NCBI RefSeq assembly: GCF_009362815.1
Contig: NZ_WHNX01000001.1
Location: 163,952-227,951, forward strand
Direction: 5' to 3'
Source of the DNA: Alkalibaculum sporogenes
Lineage (GTDB): Bacteria; Bacillota; Clostridia; Eubacteriales; Alkalibacteraceae
Length of the DNA: 64,000 nucleotides
The notes under the pieces were generated by a model, which did not search any database, had not been told where the DNA came from, and saw nothing but the letters and a program-made list of their open reading frames with translations. Positions 9,231 through 18,931 of the stretch are shown here, in pieces (position 1 is the first letter of the stretch; every line of letters begins with the position of its first letter). A program made the position numbers and the translations under genes.

Positions 9231-10274
9231 ATGAAAATAAATAAAGTTATACGAAAGTATAGAAAAGAGCAGAATTTAACACAGGAACAGATTGCCAATT
9301 ATTTAGGTGTGACAGCACCGGCAGTAAATAAATGGGAAAATGGAATATCATATCCAGATATTACTTTATTAGCACCATTAGCAAGGTTTCTAAAAACTGA
9401 TACAGATACATTACTTTCATTTCATGATGAGCTTACAGATATGGAAATTAATAATATAGTCAGAGAAATATCAACAGAAATAACAACACATGGATATCAA
9501 GCATCATTTGAAAAGGTGTCCAATTTAATTAAGGAGTATCCAAATTGTGATAAGTTAATTCTATTTACTGCGCAGATTTTAAATGCATATTTGACTATGC
9601 AAGATATGGAGAATCATGAAAGGTACAAAAAGCAGATTATGGCTTGGTTTGAGACTGTAGCATTCGGTACGGAAATAGAATTAGCAGATATGGCTACTGC
9701 ATCACTATGTCAAAGTTATATAGCAAATGGTGATTATGAGGAATCCCAGAAGCTCCTTGATAATATTCCACCTATGGGGTTTGATAAAAGGATTATGCAG
9801 GCAAATCTATACAGTAGTCAGGAAAAGTATGATGAGGCATATGAAATACATGAGAAAATATTATATCAGAATGTAAATGGTATTATCAGTAGCCTGATGC
9901 AAATAATTCAGCTAATGTGTAAGCAGAAAGAATACGATAATGCTATGATATATGCCAAAGCATCAAGAGTAGTTGCTGAAAATTTTGATCTGGGTCAATA
10001 TATTGCAGGTTCTTCTGAACTTATGATAGCACTAGAGATGAAAAATAAAGATGAAAGTTTACGACTATTAGAAGATATGGTTACTGATATAAATAAAATG
10101 TATTGCATAAAGAATTCAAAATTATATCAGCATATGAAATTTAAAGAAGAATGTGGATTTAGCGAAATAAAAAATATGATTAATAAGTCACTTGAAAAAG
10201 ATAAACAACTTGACTTTATTAGGCAAGAACCTGAATTCTTAAGGATTATGAGTAAATTATCGGTGGAGGAATGA
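9231..10274 (+). CDS. XRE-family HTH regulator with C-terminal TPR-like region
   Basis: About 347 residues from ATG 9231; the ATG at 9225 is only 2 bases from the TTGGAG ribosome site and is less likely. The N-terminal 60 residues are a Cro/CI-type helix-turn-helix (IRKYRKEQNLTQEQIANYLG, then VSAPAVNKWENG-like residues and YPDITLL). The rest is helical with short TPR-like repeats (for example YEESQKLLDNIP and KYDEAYEIHEKIL). Proteins of this build are usually repressors or peptide-responsive regulators next to transporter genes. A paralogue with the same plan (47828-48943) heads an ABC operon in this window. Here no transporter operon follows directly; the next intact gene is an MFS transporter after an 800-bp eroded stretch. 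The palindrome at 9191-9208 may be its operator. Confidence 0.85.
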   Translation: MKINKVIRKYRKEQNLTQEQIANYLGVTAPAVNKWENGISYPDITLLAPLARFLKTDTDTLLSFHDELTDMEINNIVREISTEITTHGYQASFEKVSNLIKEYPNCDKLILFTAQILNAYLTMQDMENHERYKKQIMAWFETVAFGTEIELADMATASLCQSYIANGDYEESQKLLDNIPPMGFDKRIMQANLYSSQEKYDEAYEIHEKILYQNVNGIISSLMQIIQLMCKQKEYDNAMIYAKASRVVAENFDLGQYIAGSSELMIALEMKNKDESLRLLEDMVTDINKMYCIKNSKLYQHMKFKEECGFSEIKNMINKSLEKDKQLDFIRQEPEFLRIMSKLSVEE

Positions 10275-10504
10275 TTTATTTATTAAGAGAGCTTGATACA
10301 ATAGAAAGAAGGTAACTAAGGTAAAAGATAATATCAAACAATATCAGAGAAATGAATACAAAAATTTGCAGAAGTATTTAAGTGAAGGAGAATTGTTAAT
10401 GAATAAACCATTTAATTTGTTTTAATGAGAAAGATTAAACATGCTTTATAGGAACTACTACTATGTCACAAAGAAGATTTTTTAATTAATAGCATAAAGT
10501 CTTT

Positions 10505-10552
10505 AAAAAAACTACCACCTAAGCAATCAACAGCTCATGTGGTAGTTTTTTG
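10505..10552 (+). terminator. Rho-independent terminator
   Basis: Stem CTACCAC (10512-10518) pairs with GTGGTAG (10539-10545), flanked by an A7 run and a T6 run, so it can act in both directions. It lies about 230 bp after the XRE gene. Confidence 0.75.
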
Positions 10553-10658
10553 AGTTATAGCAGTTTCAAAAATATTAAAAAAATTAAGTGATACGTCTTA
10601 TTATTATATTTTACCGTAGCAACAAGATATGAGTGGAGGATTTATGGTATTCAGAAGA

Positions 10659-10886
10659 GATAGATGTGATAAACCCTAAAACTTCATTATTAAAGACTCC
10701 TCCTAGATATAAGGCTACATTCATACCTAAATATGAGAAGGCAATTTTTGCAGCCATATTATATGCGCCCCTAGTAGATGAAAGTTGCGCTGGCTTTATG
10801 AAGAATTAGGCTTCAAACCTACAGTAGAGAACACAATTGTCAATGAGTATAAGAAAATAGGGAACTATACTATGCGTCGAGTTTAA
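10659..10886 (+). pseudogene. Unrecognised broken coding remnant
   Basis: Two adjoining frames give protein-like sequence (TPPRYKATFIPKYEKAIF, then WLYEELGFKPTVENTIVNEY) joined by one frameshift near 10775-10785 and closed by a TAA at 10884-10886. No start codon or ribosome site is visible and I do not recognise the family. The rest of the 10275-11099 interval holds the terminator at 10505-10552 and otherwise AT-rich sequence with no gene. Confidence 0.35.
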
Positions 10887-11099
10887 GCATGTAACTTAAT
10901 AAGCACTGATGAGTTAAATAACTGTAAGTTTATATACAATATATATAATTTATAGAATATGATTTTATTTGATACATATATAGTATAAATGGTATGGATG
11001 TGATATTTATTAGTGCAATTAATAGATAAACAATAACGATATAATTTACCTATTGCATTAGTATTTTCTGTCAATATAAATAAAGAAAGGGTGAGTATT

Positions 11100-12272
11100 A
11101 TGGTAGAAACAAAGAAGTATGGTTGGGGTGTAAAAGCGGCGGTTCTCTCAGTTGCAATATTAATGTATACTACAAGTATGTCTACGCCTGCTTTAGGGGA
11201 AATTCAAAAAGCATTTCCAGATGTAAGTGCAGTTACAATTCAACAAATTTCATCAATACCTTCGCTAATGTTAGTTTTATTTTCATTTATAGCGGGACAG
11301 TTAGCAAGAGTAATTTCTTCAAAAAAAATATTATATATAGCAATGATATTTTTGATAATTGGAGGCATTGCACCTGCAATAGGTGGAGGTATTACAGCAA
11401 TTTTATTTAGTAGATACATATTTGGAGCAGGTTATGGTTTAGTATTTCCCATGTCATCTGCTGTAGTTCAAGAGTTTTTTAGTGGGTTAGAAAGAGATTC
11501 ATTAATGGGATATAAGAGCGCGGTTGGTGCTCTATCTGGTGTTTTTTTTCAAATGTTTGGTGGATTTGTAGCAGTTATGAACTGGAGATGGTCATTTTTA
11601 GGAATTTTAGTAGTCATTCCAATTTTCATACTTATATTACTTAAATTACCAAATTCAGAAATTAAAAAAGCAGATAAGGATGCTTCAAAAGGTAAATTAA
11701 CTCCTACAACATATGGAATATGCATTTTTAATGTGTTTTTTAATATACTACAATTTTCATTTATGATAAATATTGCAATGGTATTAACAAATTCAGGTGG
11801 GAATGCAGGTCAAGCTGGGACTATTCTTACTACTTTTACTGTCGCTGCAACTATTGCAGGATTATTGTATGGTAGAGTAATCAAAATATTAAGAAGATAT
11901 ACATTATCATTGGCAATAGGTCTTCTTTCAATTGCTTTTTTTGTATTGATTAATGCAGTTAGCTTTACAACATTTATTGTTGGAGGATTTATATTTGGTT
12001 TAGGATTTGGATTTTACAATCCAACTATGACAATTAATGTTATGAATAGCGCTCCAGGGGCTTCAACACTTGCGGTATCAACTTATGTCTCGGTACAAGG
12101 TATAGGTCAGTACTTCTCTCCAATGATATTGGCAGCTATAACTGGTGCATTGGGATTGACCCTTGGAGTAGGTGCTTGGACTATTGCAGCTTGGGTATTC
12201 TCGGTAATCTGTATTGGGTCAGTTGTATTCTTTACTCTTTACAAATCAAAGAATTCTTCGGAGTCAGCATAA
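11100..12272 (+). CDS. MFS transporter
   Basis: 390 residues from ATG 11100, which has AGAAAGG (11084-11090) at 9-base spacing; the in-frame GTG at 11091 touches the ribosome site. About twelve hydrophobic segments fill the protein, with a short cytoplasmic loop after segment 2 (ARVISSKK) and a longer basic loop after segment 6, as in the major facilitator superfamily. It is a paralogue of the MFS protein at 42720-43895 (shared TxxALGEIQxxFPDV-like and SLMGxxSA blocks). A fragment of a third, close copy lies at 61006-61150. It sits next to corrinoid-protein debris and a URO-D gene, so transport of a methylated substrate is possible, but the substrate cannot be read from sequence. Confidence 0.85.
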   Translation: MVETKKYGWGVKAAVLSVAILMYTTSMSTPALGEIQKAFPDVSAVTIQQISSIPSLMLVLFSFIAGQLARVISSKKILYIAMIFLIIGGIAPAIGGGITAILFSRYIFGAGYGLVFPMSSAVVQEFFSGLERDSLMGYKSAVGALSGVFFQMFGGFVAVMNWRWSFLGILVVIPIFILILLKLPNSEIKKADKDASKGKLTPTTYGICIFNVFFNILQFSFMINIAMVLTNSGGNAGQAGTILTTFTVAATIAGLLYGRVIKILRRYTLSLAIGLLSIAFFVLINAVSFTTFIVGGFIFGLGFGFYNPTMTINVMNSAPGASTLAVSTYVSVQGIGQYFSPMILAAITGALGLTLGVGAWTIAAWVFSVICIGSVVFFTLYKSKNSSESA

Positions 12273-12317
12273 TAATAGTAATTTTTAAATTAACAAAATC
12301 TATAACCTCTTTCAAGC

Positions 12318-12355
12318 ATGAAATAACCCTCTATAGTTAGACATGGTTATTTCAT
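12318..12355 (+). terminator. Rho-independent terminator after MFS gene
   Basis: ATGAAATAACC (12318-12328) pairs with GGTTATTTCAT (12345-12355), 45 bp after the MFS stop codon. A second hairpin (AAAATGAGT 12370-12378 with ACTCATTTT 12394-12402) follows at once, giving a tandem stop. Confidence 0.65.
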
Positions 12356-12551
12356 TAGTCAACTTTGTCAAAATGAGTTCGGTATTGAACTGGACTCATT
12401 TTCAATTTTGCATTTATACGTTTGGTAGTATTGTTTAATAAAGAATAAAAGGTAGGAAAATCCTTGCCTTGCTCTTTGTGAGAAAATAGTTAAGGTGGAT
12501 TAGCTGCTCCCACATGAATAAGAATTCAATAAGAGATATTGGCAAAGAATA

Positions 12552-12604
12552 AATAAAAGCTTAGAACCCAGTCCCCTTCATATACTGTTTTCTAAGCTTT
12601 TATT
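12552..12604 (-). terminator. Hairpin terminating the minus-strand corrinoid-protein fragment
   Basis: AATAAAAGCTTAGAA (12552-12566) pairs perfectly with TTCTAAGCTTTTATT (12590-12604). The right arm overlaps the TAA that ends the minus-strand fragment. The 15-bp stem makes a strong hairpin, although the T-run is built into the stem. Confidence 0.55.
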
Positions 12605-12895
12605 CATCAAGAAGGCTTCCTACTACATCCATCGCACCGACCATAGCATCAAGAATATCTTTAGGTACATTACCTTCGTCTAATGCTTCTTGTACAAGTC
12701 CTGGAACAAAAATTCTCGACGAGAGAAATTTTTATACCAGAAATGCTTATCGCTGCAAAGTCAAGGTTAAAGGTGTAGAAGTAATTAAGCCTCATTTAGC
12801 AGGTGATGCAGTATCTTCATTAGGTACATGCATTATCAGAAAATTAGCAGGAGATTTACATGATATCGGTAAAATTCTTGTTGCAAAAATGTAAC
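12601..12895. pseudogene. Two outward-facing corrinoid-protein fragments around a short palindrome
   Basis: Reading left on the minus strand from about 12720, LVQEALDEGNVPKDILDAM then VGAMDVVGSLLDE-stop matches the N-terminal helical domain of methyltransferase corrinoid proteins. Reading right on the plus strand from about 12722, REIFIPEMLIAAK, then after a frameshift VIKPHLAGDAV and AGDLHDIGKILVAKM-stop matches the middle of the same family. DLHDIGK corresponds to the D-x-H-x-x-G cobalamin-binding motif. The two parts diverge from a palindrome-like junction (CTCGACGAG and flanks, about 12713-12724). The arrangement implies inversion of part of a corrinoid gene, and neither fragment can bind B12 properly. 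The rest of 12273-13294 shows two terminator hairpins and no further gene. Confidence 0.65.
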
Positions 12896-13294
12896 TTCAT
12901 TGAAAGATAAACCGATATTTCTTTGTTAAAAGTCTTGGTAAGATAGTAAATGTAGAAATAAAACCGTACTTATTACTACATTTACATCAAAGGATACGTA
13001 TTAATAGGTCTTGTAAATATAGTTTGGGGTAAAAACAACAAATTAATCTCTACTTATATTTATAAAACAACAATGATTTACTATTTATTATTAATAAGTG
13101 GTATACTTATAGCATAAGATTTTAAAATAGACTTGATATTACAATAAAAATTGAGAATTCAACTTAGAGCGTAACATTGCATATTTTATCAATTTTCTTT
13201 TTCACGGTTATAAAATAAGGATACCTTACATAAGATTTCTGAAAGATACAATTATAGGTATGCCTTGTTTAAAATATAATAATGAGGTGAAAAA

Positions 13295-14671
13295 ATGGAA
13301 GAAGTTATGAGTGCTCAAAAAATGAAGGAATATCGTACAAAACTATTTTCAGATGTGTATGCAGGTATTATACCAGACAGGATTCCTATATGGGATGGCC
13401 TGACACCAGAATATCTTATCCAATATGCTGGAAAAGATTTAATGACGACACAATATCAATACAACGTGGATTTATTAGTAGAAATATATGAAAAGGGTAT
13501 GGAAGTATGCAGAGGTGATATGCCGGCTGGTGGATTTGCTAGGAATCCAATTGCAATGATGTTTCAACAGTCGTTGAGTATGGTTATGAGCGAAAATGGA
13601 TTTATTCAACACCCTGAACGTTCGTTCATGGAAGCAAACGAATATGATGAATTTATTAAAAATCCATATGATTTTTTGCAAGAGAAACTAGAACCTCGTT
13701 TAAACAAAGGATTCCAAGGAGAAGTTTTTCGCGCCCGTAACTATGCAAAAACTATTCTTTCCCATATGGATGTAGGTCGAGAGTTTGGTATCGCGGAGGC
13801 AACAATAATTGAACGCTACGGTTTATTTAAAAGACCTTTTGGCACTGTTGGTATGCAACTTGTACCTTTTGATTTTATCACAGACTTTTATAGAGGTTTC
13901 TCTAAAATACCATTGGATATGAGAAGGCAACCGGAAAAACTATTGGACGCATTAGAGGCTTTAATGCCATATTCAATTTGGATGGGTAAGCCTCAAGTAG
14001 TTAGTCCTTTGGGATGTAATATGATTATGACTCATATGGCAGCTTTTCTGAATCAAAAAGATTTTGATAAATTCTACTGGCCTACATTTAATAAGTTATG
14101 CCATATTGCTGCGGAGCAAGGTCAAGCAATGCAAATATTCTTAGAAGGTGATTGGACTCGTTTCATAGATAATCTTCAAGAATTACCGCAAGGAACGCAA
14201 CTTTGGGCTGAATACGGAGACCCACAACAATTCAAAGATAAATTAGGTAAAAAGATGGTCCTTGGTGGATTCTATCCGTTGACATTATTGCGCACAGGAA
14301 CCAAAGAACAATGTATTGACAAAGCTAAAGAGCTTATGGATATCCTTGCACCAAGTGGAAACTACATCTTTATTTTCGATAAGTCTGCACTAGCGCCAAG
14401 CGATATCAACCCAGAAAATTATACTGCTGTATTGGAATACGTCTTAGAGAATGGAAAATATGAAAATGCAGGGGACGTTGTTACCACAGAAAACAAAGAG
14501 GATTCCATAAAGAAGTACTCTCATTTATATCCTGAATTTAAGTCAAAATATGTACTTACTTTTGATGAATTTAAGAAGGTATATCCGCCATCAGATCAAC
14601 GAGTAGAACCACTCATGCGCGCTGCGTATGATAAATACTTCAACATGATAGATAAAGGATTTTTCTTATAA
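13295..14671 (+). CDS. URO-D superfamily protein, probable methyltransferase-like, with altered metal site
   Basis: 458 residues; ATG 13295 follows GAGGTG (13282-13288). The protein has the TIM-barrel layout of uroporphyrinogen decarboxylase-like proteins, and DRIPIWDG near the N-terminus is a typical first-strand block. In Zn-dependent corrinoid methyltransferases of this superfamily (MtaA/CmuA type) an HxC motif binds zinc; at the equivalent place this protein reads FLEGDW. The DDWG block found in three paralogues here is also absent (TPLGCNMIMTH-like region instead). It is closest to the 36591-37754 protein in this window, which has FLEGRW. It could be a methyltransferase with a different metal or none, or a related enzyme. 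It stands alone between a decayed corrinoid gene and a terminator, so its partner is missing nearby. It is not a heme-biosynthesis enzyme on the evidence of context. Confidence 0.75.
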   Translation: MEEVMSAQKMKEYRTKLFSDVYAGIIPDRIPIWDGLTPEYLIQYAGKDLMTTQYQYNVDLLVEIYEKGMEVCRGDMPAGGFARNPIAMMFQQSLSMVMSENGFIQHPERSFMEANEYDEFIKNPYDFLQEKLEPRLNKGFQGEVFRARNYAKTILSHMDVGREFGIAEATIIERYGLFKRPFGTVGMQLVPFDFITDFYRGFSKIPLDMRRQPEKLLDALEALMPYSIWMGKPQVVSPLGCNMIMTHMAAFLNQKDFDKFYWPTFNKLCHIAAEQGQAMQIFLEGDWTRFIDNLQELPQGTQLWAEYGDPQQFKDKLGKKMVLGGFYPLTLLRTGTKEQCIDKAKELMDILAPSGNYIFIFDKSALAPSDINPENYTAVLEYVLENGKYENAGDVVTTENKEDSIKKYSHLYPEFKSKYVLTFDEFKKVYPPSDQRVEPLMRAAYDKYFNMIDKGFFL

Positions 14672-14683
14672 TTGAAAGATAGG

Positions 14684-14709
14684 TAGCCAGCACATTTATG
14701 TGCTGGCTA
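14684..14709 (+). terminator. Rho-independent terminator
   Basis: TAGCCAGCACA (14684-14694) pairs with TGTGCTGGCTA (14699-14709), 12 bp after the URO-D stop codon. The downstream T content is modest. The following interval to 15135 is AT-rich and shows no gene or other structure. Confidence 0.75.
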
Positions 14710-15135
14710 TAATACTACTTAAAGGTTGTTTTTACATGGTTTCATAAAATTCATAATATGTATGGTAATTATTACAGGCGATTAAGAAACTGATAGAGTA
14801 ATATGATAATAGTTACAATTATAGAGGACTTTATGTCGATATTAATGTAATTTAAATGTGTTCAGCTCTGAAGATTTTAAAAGAGAAAAGAATAGCTCAT
14901 CTAGATTTTTGACGCTTTAGTTAAAACCGGGTGTATAAAAATGAGCAAAATATTTGGCTATGTTTTGATAATCTGAAAATATAAAATGTGTACTAATAAA
15001 ATATATTGTAATTTAATATTATATATATAATAATGAGCGTATGAATAAGATTTGAGAATACATCCCTAGTTACAGAAAATAGTGTAACAATAAGTGATTA
15101 AGTGCGGATGAATTATTACTAGAAGAGGAGGAATT

Positions 15136-15669
15136 ATGAAACCTTTGATTATCTGTTATTCACATTCAGGAAATAACGAGAGGCTAGCATCGAGCATAAA
15201 AAACAGTTTAGGCTGTGACATATTAACTATTAATGAAAAAAAGAAAAGGAAAACGATATCCATCCTGATTGATTATATTTTTAGCCGAAGTTCAAAACTG
15301 TCATACTATCAAATTGACAAATATAAATCTGAAATATTTATTTTGATTACACCTGTCTGGGGTGGTAGGATTGCTTCTCCTATGAGAGCGTTTGTCGAGA
15401 GAGAAAAAAATAACATAAAAAAATACTTAGTAATAACTTTATGCAATGGATTACCAGGGCAAAAAGAGAAAATTAATGAGGAGATGTCGTCCATTATTCA
15501 ACGGGAGCCCATCAGCGTGATTGAATTATGGATAAACCGTTTATTACCCGAAGAGAAGCGGAACAAAGTAAAACATACCTTTAATTATAAGGTGAGTGAA
15601 AATGATTTGAAACAATTTGAAGAAGAGATTAAAGAGTTTATTGGCATTATAAACAACACTTGTGTGTAA
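15136..15669 (+). CDS. Flavodoxin-like protein
   Basis: 177 residues; ATG 15136 is preceded by AGGAGG. The start KPLIICYSHSGNNERLA is the first beta strand and FMN-phosphate loop of a flavodoxin (consensus T/S-x-S/T-G-N-T). A second conserved block, LITPVWGGRIASPMRAF (about residues 74-90), matches the 50s loop that cups the flavin (TPVWxGxxxxPM). It likely binds FMN and carries electrons or acts as a small flavin reductase. It is a single-gene unit: 425 bp of non-coding DNA lies in front and a terminator behind. The partner is unknown. Confidence 0.8.
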   Translation: MKPLIICYSHSGNNERLASSIKNSLGCDILTINEKKKRKTISILIDYIFSRSSKLSYYQIDKYKSEIFILITPVWGGRIASPMRAFVEREKNNIKKYLVITLCNGLPGQKEKINEEMSSIIQREPISVIELWINRLLPEEKRNKVKHTFNYKVSENDLKQFEEEIKEFIGIINNTCV

Positions 15670-15702
15670 ATCCTTCAAAATAAGACAAAGAAAATAATAT
15701 AT

Positions 15703-15732
15703 AAAAGGTTGTAAAAAAATTTGCAGCCTTTT
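15703..15732 (+). terminator. Rho-independent terminator after flavodoxin-like gene
   Basis: AAAAGGTTGTAA pairs with TTGCAGCCTTTT (two G-T pairs), giving a 12-bp stem with a short A-rich loop, 34 bp after the stop codon. Confidence 0.65.
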
Positions 15733-15850
15733 ATTATTACGACATTATATATTAATATTATTATCTACGTTCCTATGATCTCGAAAAATGTTATAATAAG
15801 GGAGTAAACTATATATTGATAAAAAATTATCTATTTGACGAGGTGTTAAA

Positions 15851-17647
15851 ATGAAGAAATTTATTTATACTACATTACTATTCGTACTTTCATTTGCAGT
15901 CATGGGATGTCCAAGCGTAAAAGCTGAGGAAGCTTTAACTATTTCTAGTTGGAACGTGGATGCAAGTATTTTAGAGACTGGAGACTTAACAATCGTTGAA
16001 GATATCACTTTTGAATTTAATGACCAATATAATGGGGTTTTCAGAGAAATTATTTTAGAAAAAACTTCAGGAATAGCTGATTTACATGTAAAAGAAATAC
16101 TACAAAACGAAGATCTTGAGTATTCTGAAGCCAATGATGCGGATAATGGGGATCAAGGCGTGTTCGTTGTTGAAGAGAGTTCAGATGATGTTCTTATTAA
16201 GATTTTTTCTCCATCAGAAAATGAAGAAAAAACTTTTCGAATAAGCTACATTGTTAAAAATGTAGCTATTAGATATAATGATATTGGAGAACTATACTAC
16301 AAATTCTTAGGTAGCGAAAATGAGACCCCAATAGATAATTTTACAGTAAATATTCAACTTCCAAAGAGTATATCAGAAGATAGCAAAATTTTTGCACACG
16401 GACCACTGAATGGTGAAATGGGAAAGAAAGCGGTAGATACCTTCTTTTTACGTGTCAATAATGTTAATAGCAATACATTTGTGGAAGCTAGAGTGCTTTT
16501 TCCAAGTGAGTATATCTCACTATCCACTAATAGAGCAGATATAAATAATTATGAAAATATACTCGAAGAAGAAGCTGATTTTCAAAAGAAGATAGAAGAA
16601 GATTTACAAAAGAAAGAGACCATTGGCAAATTATTAGAACAGACGTCTATTATTGCAGTGATCCTTGGATTTGGGTTATTTGTCATCTTAATCTTCTCAT
16701 TTAGAAGGCGAAATAAATCAAATGAAACAGAGGAATATAGTAGAATTCCAGAGGACTGCACTCCTGCAATAGCTGCTTCTTTGACAAGCATACCAATTGA
16801 TTCTAACACAATCATTGCGACCATACTTGACCTTTTTCGAAAAGGATATCTGAGGGTAGATTACGAAAGGGAGTCAAACAGTAAAAAATCTGACGAGAAA
16901 GCTGTTATAATTTCCAAAGTTAAAGAAGATATCAATTCTTTATCAAACCACGAAAAGCACTTTATAAAATGGTTGATAGATGATATGGGAAATGAAAAAT
17001 CTGTGTCGACTCAGGATATGGAAGACTATAGTAAAGAAAATAGTACAGAATTTCTTGAATCATTTAATGAATGGAAGAAAAAAATCAAAGAAGATACCAA
17101 CGCAAAAGGTTATTATGACAAAACAAAAGGTAAGTACGCAACTGGATTGGTATTATCGTCTACACTGTTTCTAATCCTAGGAATTTTTACCTTGGTATAT
17201 GGTAGCATCATAGGGGTAGCAGTTATCTTAGTTTCCGTTCTTCTATTTATATATGCAATGACATTGTATTATAGGCGCTCTGACTACGGCTATGAGCAAT
17301 ATGTAAAATGGATTGGATTTAAGAAATACATAAAAGAATTTAGAAACCACTCTTCCATAGATGATTTTAGTAAATATCCTCATGATAATTCAATAATATA
17401 TGCTTTAGGGTTAGGTGTTGACATGAAAATAGCAAATAAATTTGAATTTAATAGAGATAATGGTACAGATCAAATTCATACAAATAATAGTTGGATTTAT
17501 TGGTATTTTATCTTAAATAGTGGAAGTGACAATGCGTTTAATAGAAGCATAAATAATTCCTTCGGAGATACAGGTGGAGCCTCAACAGGAGGATTCTCTG
17601 GTGGAGGTGGCGGCGGTGCCGGTGGAGGAGGAGCAGGTGGCTTCTAG
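15851..17647 (+). CDS. DUF2207-family membrane protein
   Basis: 598 residues with an N-terminal signal sequence (KKFIYTTLLFVLSFAVMG then CPS, possibly a lipobox). An extracellular DUF2207 domain follows (about residues 30-230, with SSWNVDASILETGDLTIVED and YNGVFREI). One membrane segment lies near 260-282 (IAVILGFGLFVILIFSF). After it comes a cytoplasmic region with winged-helix-like blocks (IATILDLFRKGYLRVDY), two further membrane segments near 435-475, and a glycine-rich tail of about 20 residues. Proteins of this architecture are common in Bacillota; their function is unknown. GAGGTG at about 15840 lies just ahead of ATG 15851. The next gene begins 45 bp downstream on the same strand, so the genes may be co-transcribed. 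Confidence 0.85.
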   Translation: MKKFIYTTLLFVLSFAVMGCPSVKAEEALTISSWNVDASILETGDLTIVEDITFEFNDQYNGVFREIILEKTSGIADLHVKEILQNEDLEYSEANDADNGDQGVFVVEESSDDVLIKIFSPSENEEKTFRISYIVKNVAIRYNDIGELYYKFLGSENETPIDNFTVNIQLPKSISEDSKIFAHGPLNGEMGKKAVDTFFLRVNNVNSNTFVEARVLFPSEYISLSTNRADINNYENILEEEADFQKKIEEDLQKKETIGKLLEQTSIIAVILGFGLFVILIFSFRRRNKSNETEEYSRIPEDCTPAIAASLTSIPIDSNTIIATILDLFRKGYLRVDYERESNSKKSDEKAVIISKVKEDINSLSNHEKHFIKWLIDDMGNEKSVSTQDMEDYSKENSTEFLESFNEWKKKIKEDTNAKGYYDKTKGKYATGLVLSSTLFLILGIFTLVYGSIIGVAVILVSVLLFIYAMTLYYRRSDYGYEQYVKWIGFKKYIKEFRNHSSIDDFSKYPHDNSIIYALGLGVDMKIANKFEFNRDNGTDQIHTNNSWIYWYFILNSGSDNAFNRSINNSFGDTGGASTGGFSGGGGGGAGGGGAGGF

Positions 17648-17692
17648 GAAGTAGCAACCGGAACTAGCAAATACTCATAGGAGGTAATAGTA

Positions 17693-18886
17693 TTGAATAA
17701 AATCTGTGAACAATTTGAGACTTTATTTAAAAAAGGAGTTTATTTAGATCATGCAGCAACCTCTTTTCCTAAACCCGATTGTGTTGTTCAGTCTATCAAT
17801 AATTATATTGTAAATAATGGCGCTAGCTCCTCTAGAGGAGGTTATGGTAGAGCTATAAAAGCAGACTATATGGTTTATGAAACTAGAAAGTGGATAGGAG
17901 AACTGTTTAACCATAAAAAGCCGTCGGATATTATTTTCACTTCTGGCGTGACTGAGTCACTTAATGGAATTATGAGGGGAATTTTAAAAGACGGAGATCA
18001 TGTTATTACGAGCAGCATAGAACATAATGCAGTATGGAGATGTCTGAAAACCTTAGAACGTGATAGAAATATCTCTATTACCACAGTAAAAACGACAAAA
18101 GAAGGGATCACAAATCATAAGGATATAGAAGATAACATTCAGAGAAATACAAAATTAATCGTATTTAATCACGCATCTAATGTCATTGGAACCATTCAAC
18201 CTATACGTGAAATTGGAAAGATCGCAAGAAAATATAGTATTCTTTTTTTATTAGATACTGCCCAAACTGCAGGTATACTACCTATCGATATGGAAGCAGA
18301 TAATATTGACATTTTAGCATTTACCGGGCACAAAGGGTTACTTGGGCCTAGCGGTACTGGTGGTTTAATCATAAATTGGGATGGAGACATAGAAGAGTGG
18401 AAGTCAGGTGGTACTGGTGGAAATTCAGCTGATCCTTTTATGCCTGAAATACTACCCAATAAATTTGAAGCTGGAACCATGAATATGGTGGGTATAGCAG
18501 GACTTCATGCCAGCATACGTTATCTACTGGATACTGGGGTAGATAAAATTTGCGCAGTAGAAAAAGAAGTGATTGGCTATACATTAGAGCAGTTGGGAGC
18601 CATAAATGGAATTCAAATATTTGGAACTAATAATGTCGATCTAATGGTTGGTGCGATTTCCTTTACTATTGATGGCATAGATTCTGGAAAAGCTGGTTCG
18701 TGGCTTGATAAGAGATATCATATTATGGTACGAACAGGGATTCACTGTGCACCAATATTACATAAAATCATGGGAACCGATAAAACCGGTACCATACGCA
18801 TTGGAATTGGTTATTCAACAACTAAAGAAGAAATTGATTATTTCATATATGCTCTAAAAGAGTTATTAAAAGAACAATTAAACTGA
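17693..18886 (+). CDS. Class V aminotransferase / cysteine desulfurase-family protein
   Basis: 397 residues from a TTG start at 17693 with AGGAGGT (17679-17685) at 7-base spacing. The fold-type I PLP pattern is clear: YLDHAATSFPKP at the start, SGVTESLNGIMRG, SSIEHNAVWRCL, then DTAQTAGILPIDM and the Schiff-base lysine in FTGHKGLLGPSG (K214). GGTGGNS and RTGIHCAP with a cysteine near 360 match the CsdA-like subgroup that includes cysteine desulfurases. It probably removes sulfur, or another small group, from a cysteine-like substrate. It sits directly ahead of an Fe-S protein gene (45-bp gap), which fits a role in supplying sulfur for that protein, although this is inferred from neighbourhood alone. 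Confidence 0.85.
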   Translation: MNKICEQFETLFKKGVYLDHAATSFPKPDCVVQSINNYIVNNGASSSRGGYGRAIKADYMVYETRKWIGELFNHKKPSDIIFTSGVTESLNGIMRGILKDGDHVITSSIEHNAVWRCLKTLERDRNISITTVKTTKEGITNHKDIEDNIQRNTKLIVFNHASNVIGTIQPIREIGKIARKYSILFLLDTAQTAGILPIDMEADNIDILAFTGHKGLLGPSGTGGLIINWDGDIEEWKSGGTGGNSADPFMPEILPNKFEAGTMNMVGIAGLHASIRYLLDTGVDKICAVEKEVIGYTLEQLGAINGIQIFGTNNVDLMVGAISFTIDGIDSGKAGSWLDKRYHIMVRTGIHCAPILHKIMGTDKTGTIRIGIGYSTTKEEIDYFIYALKELLKEQLN

Positions 18887-18931
18887 CACATTGATCGTTA
18901 TTTAAGAAATAGTGGAAGGAGAAAAAAGAAA

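Noticed and set aside
13295..14671. Heme-biosynthetic uroporphyrinogen decarboxylase (hemE)
   Set aside because: There are five paralogues, no heme genes nearby, a longer protein than HemE, and corrinoid-protein sequences next to two of them.
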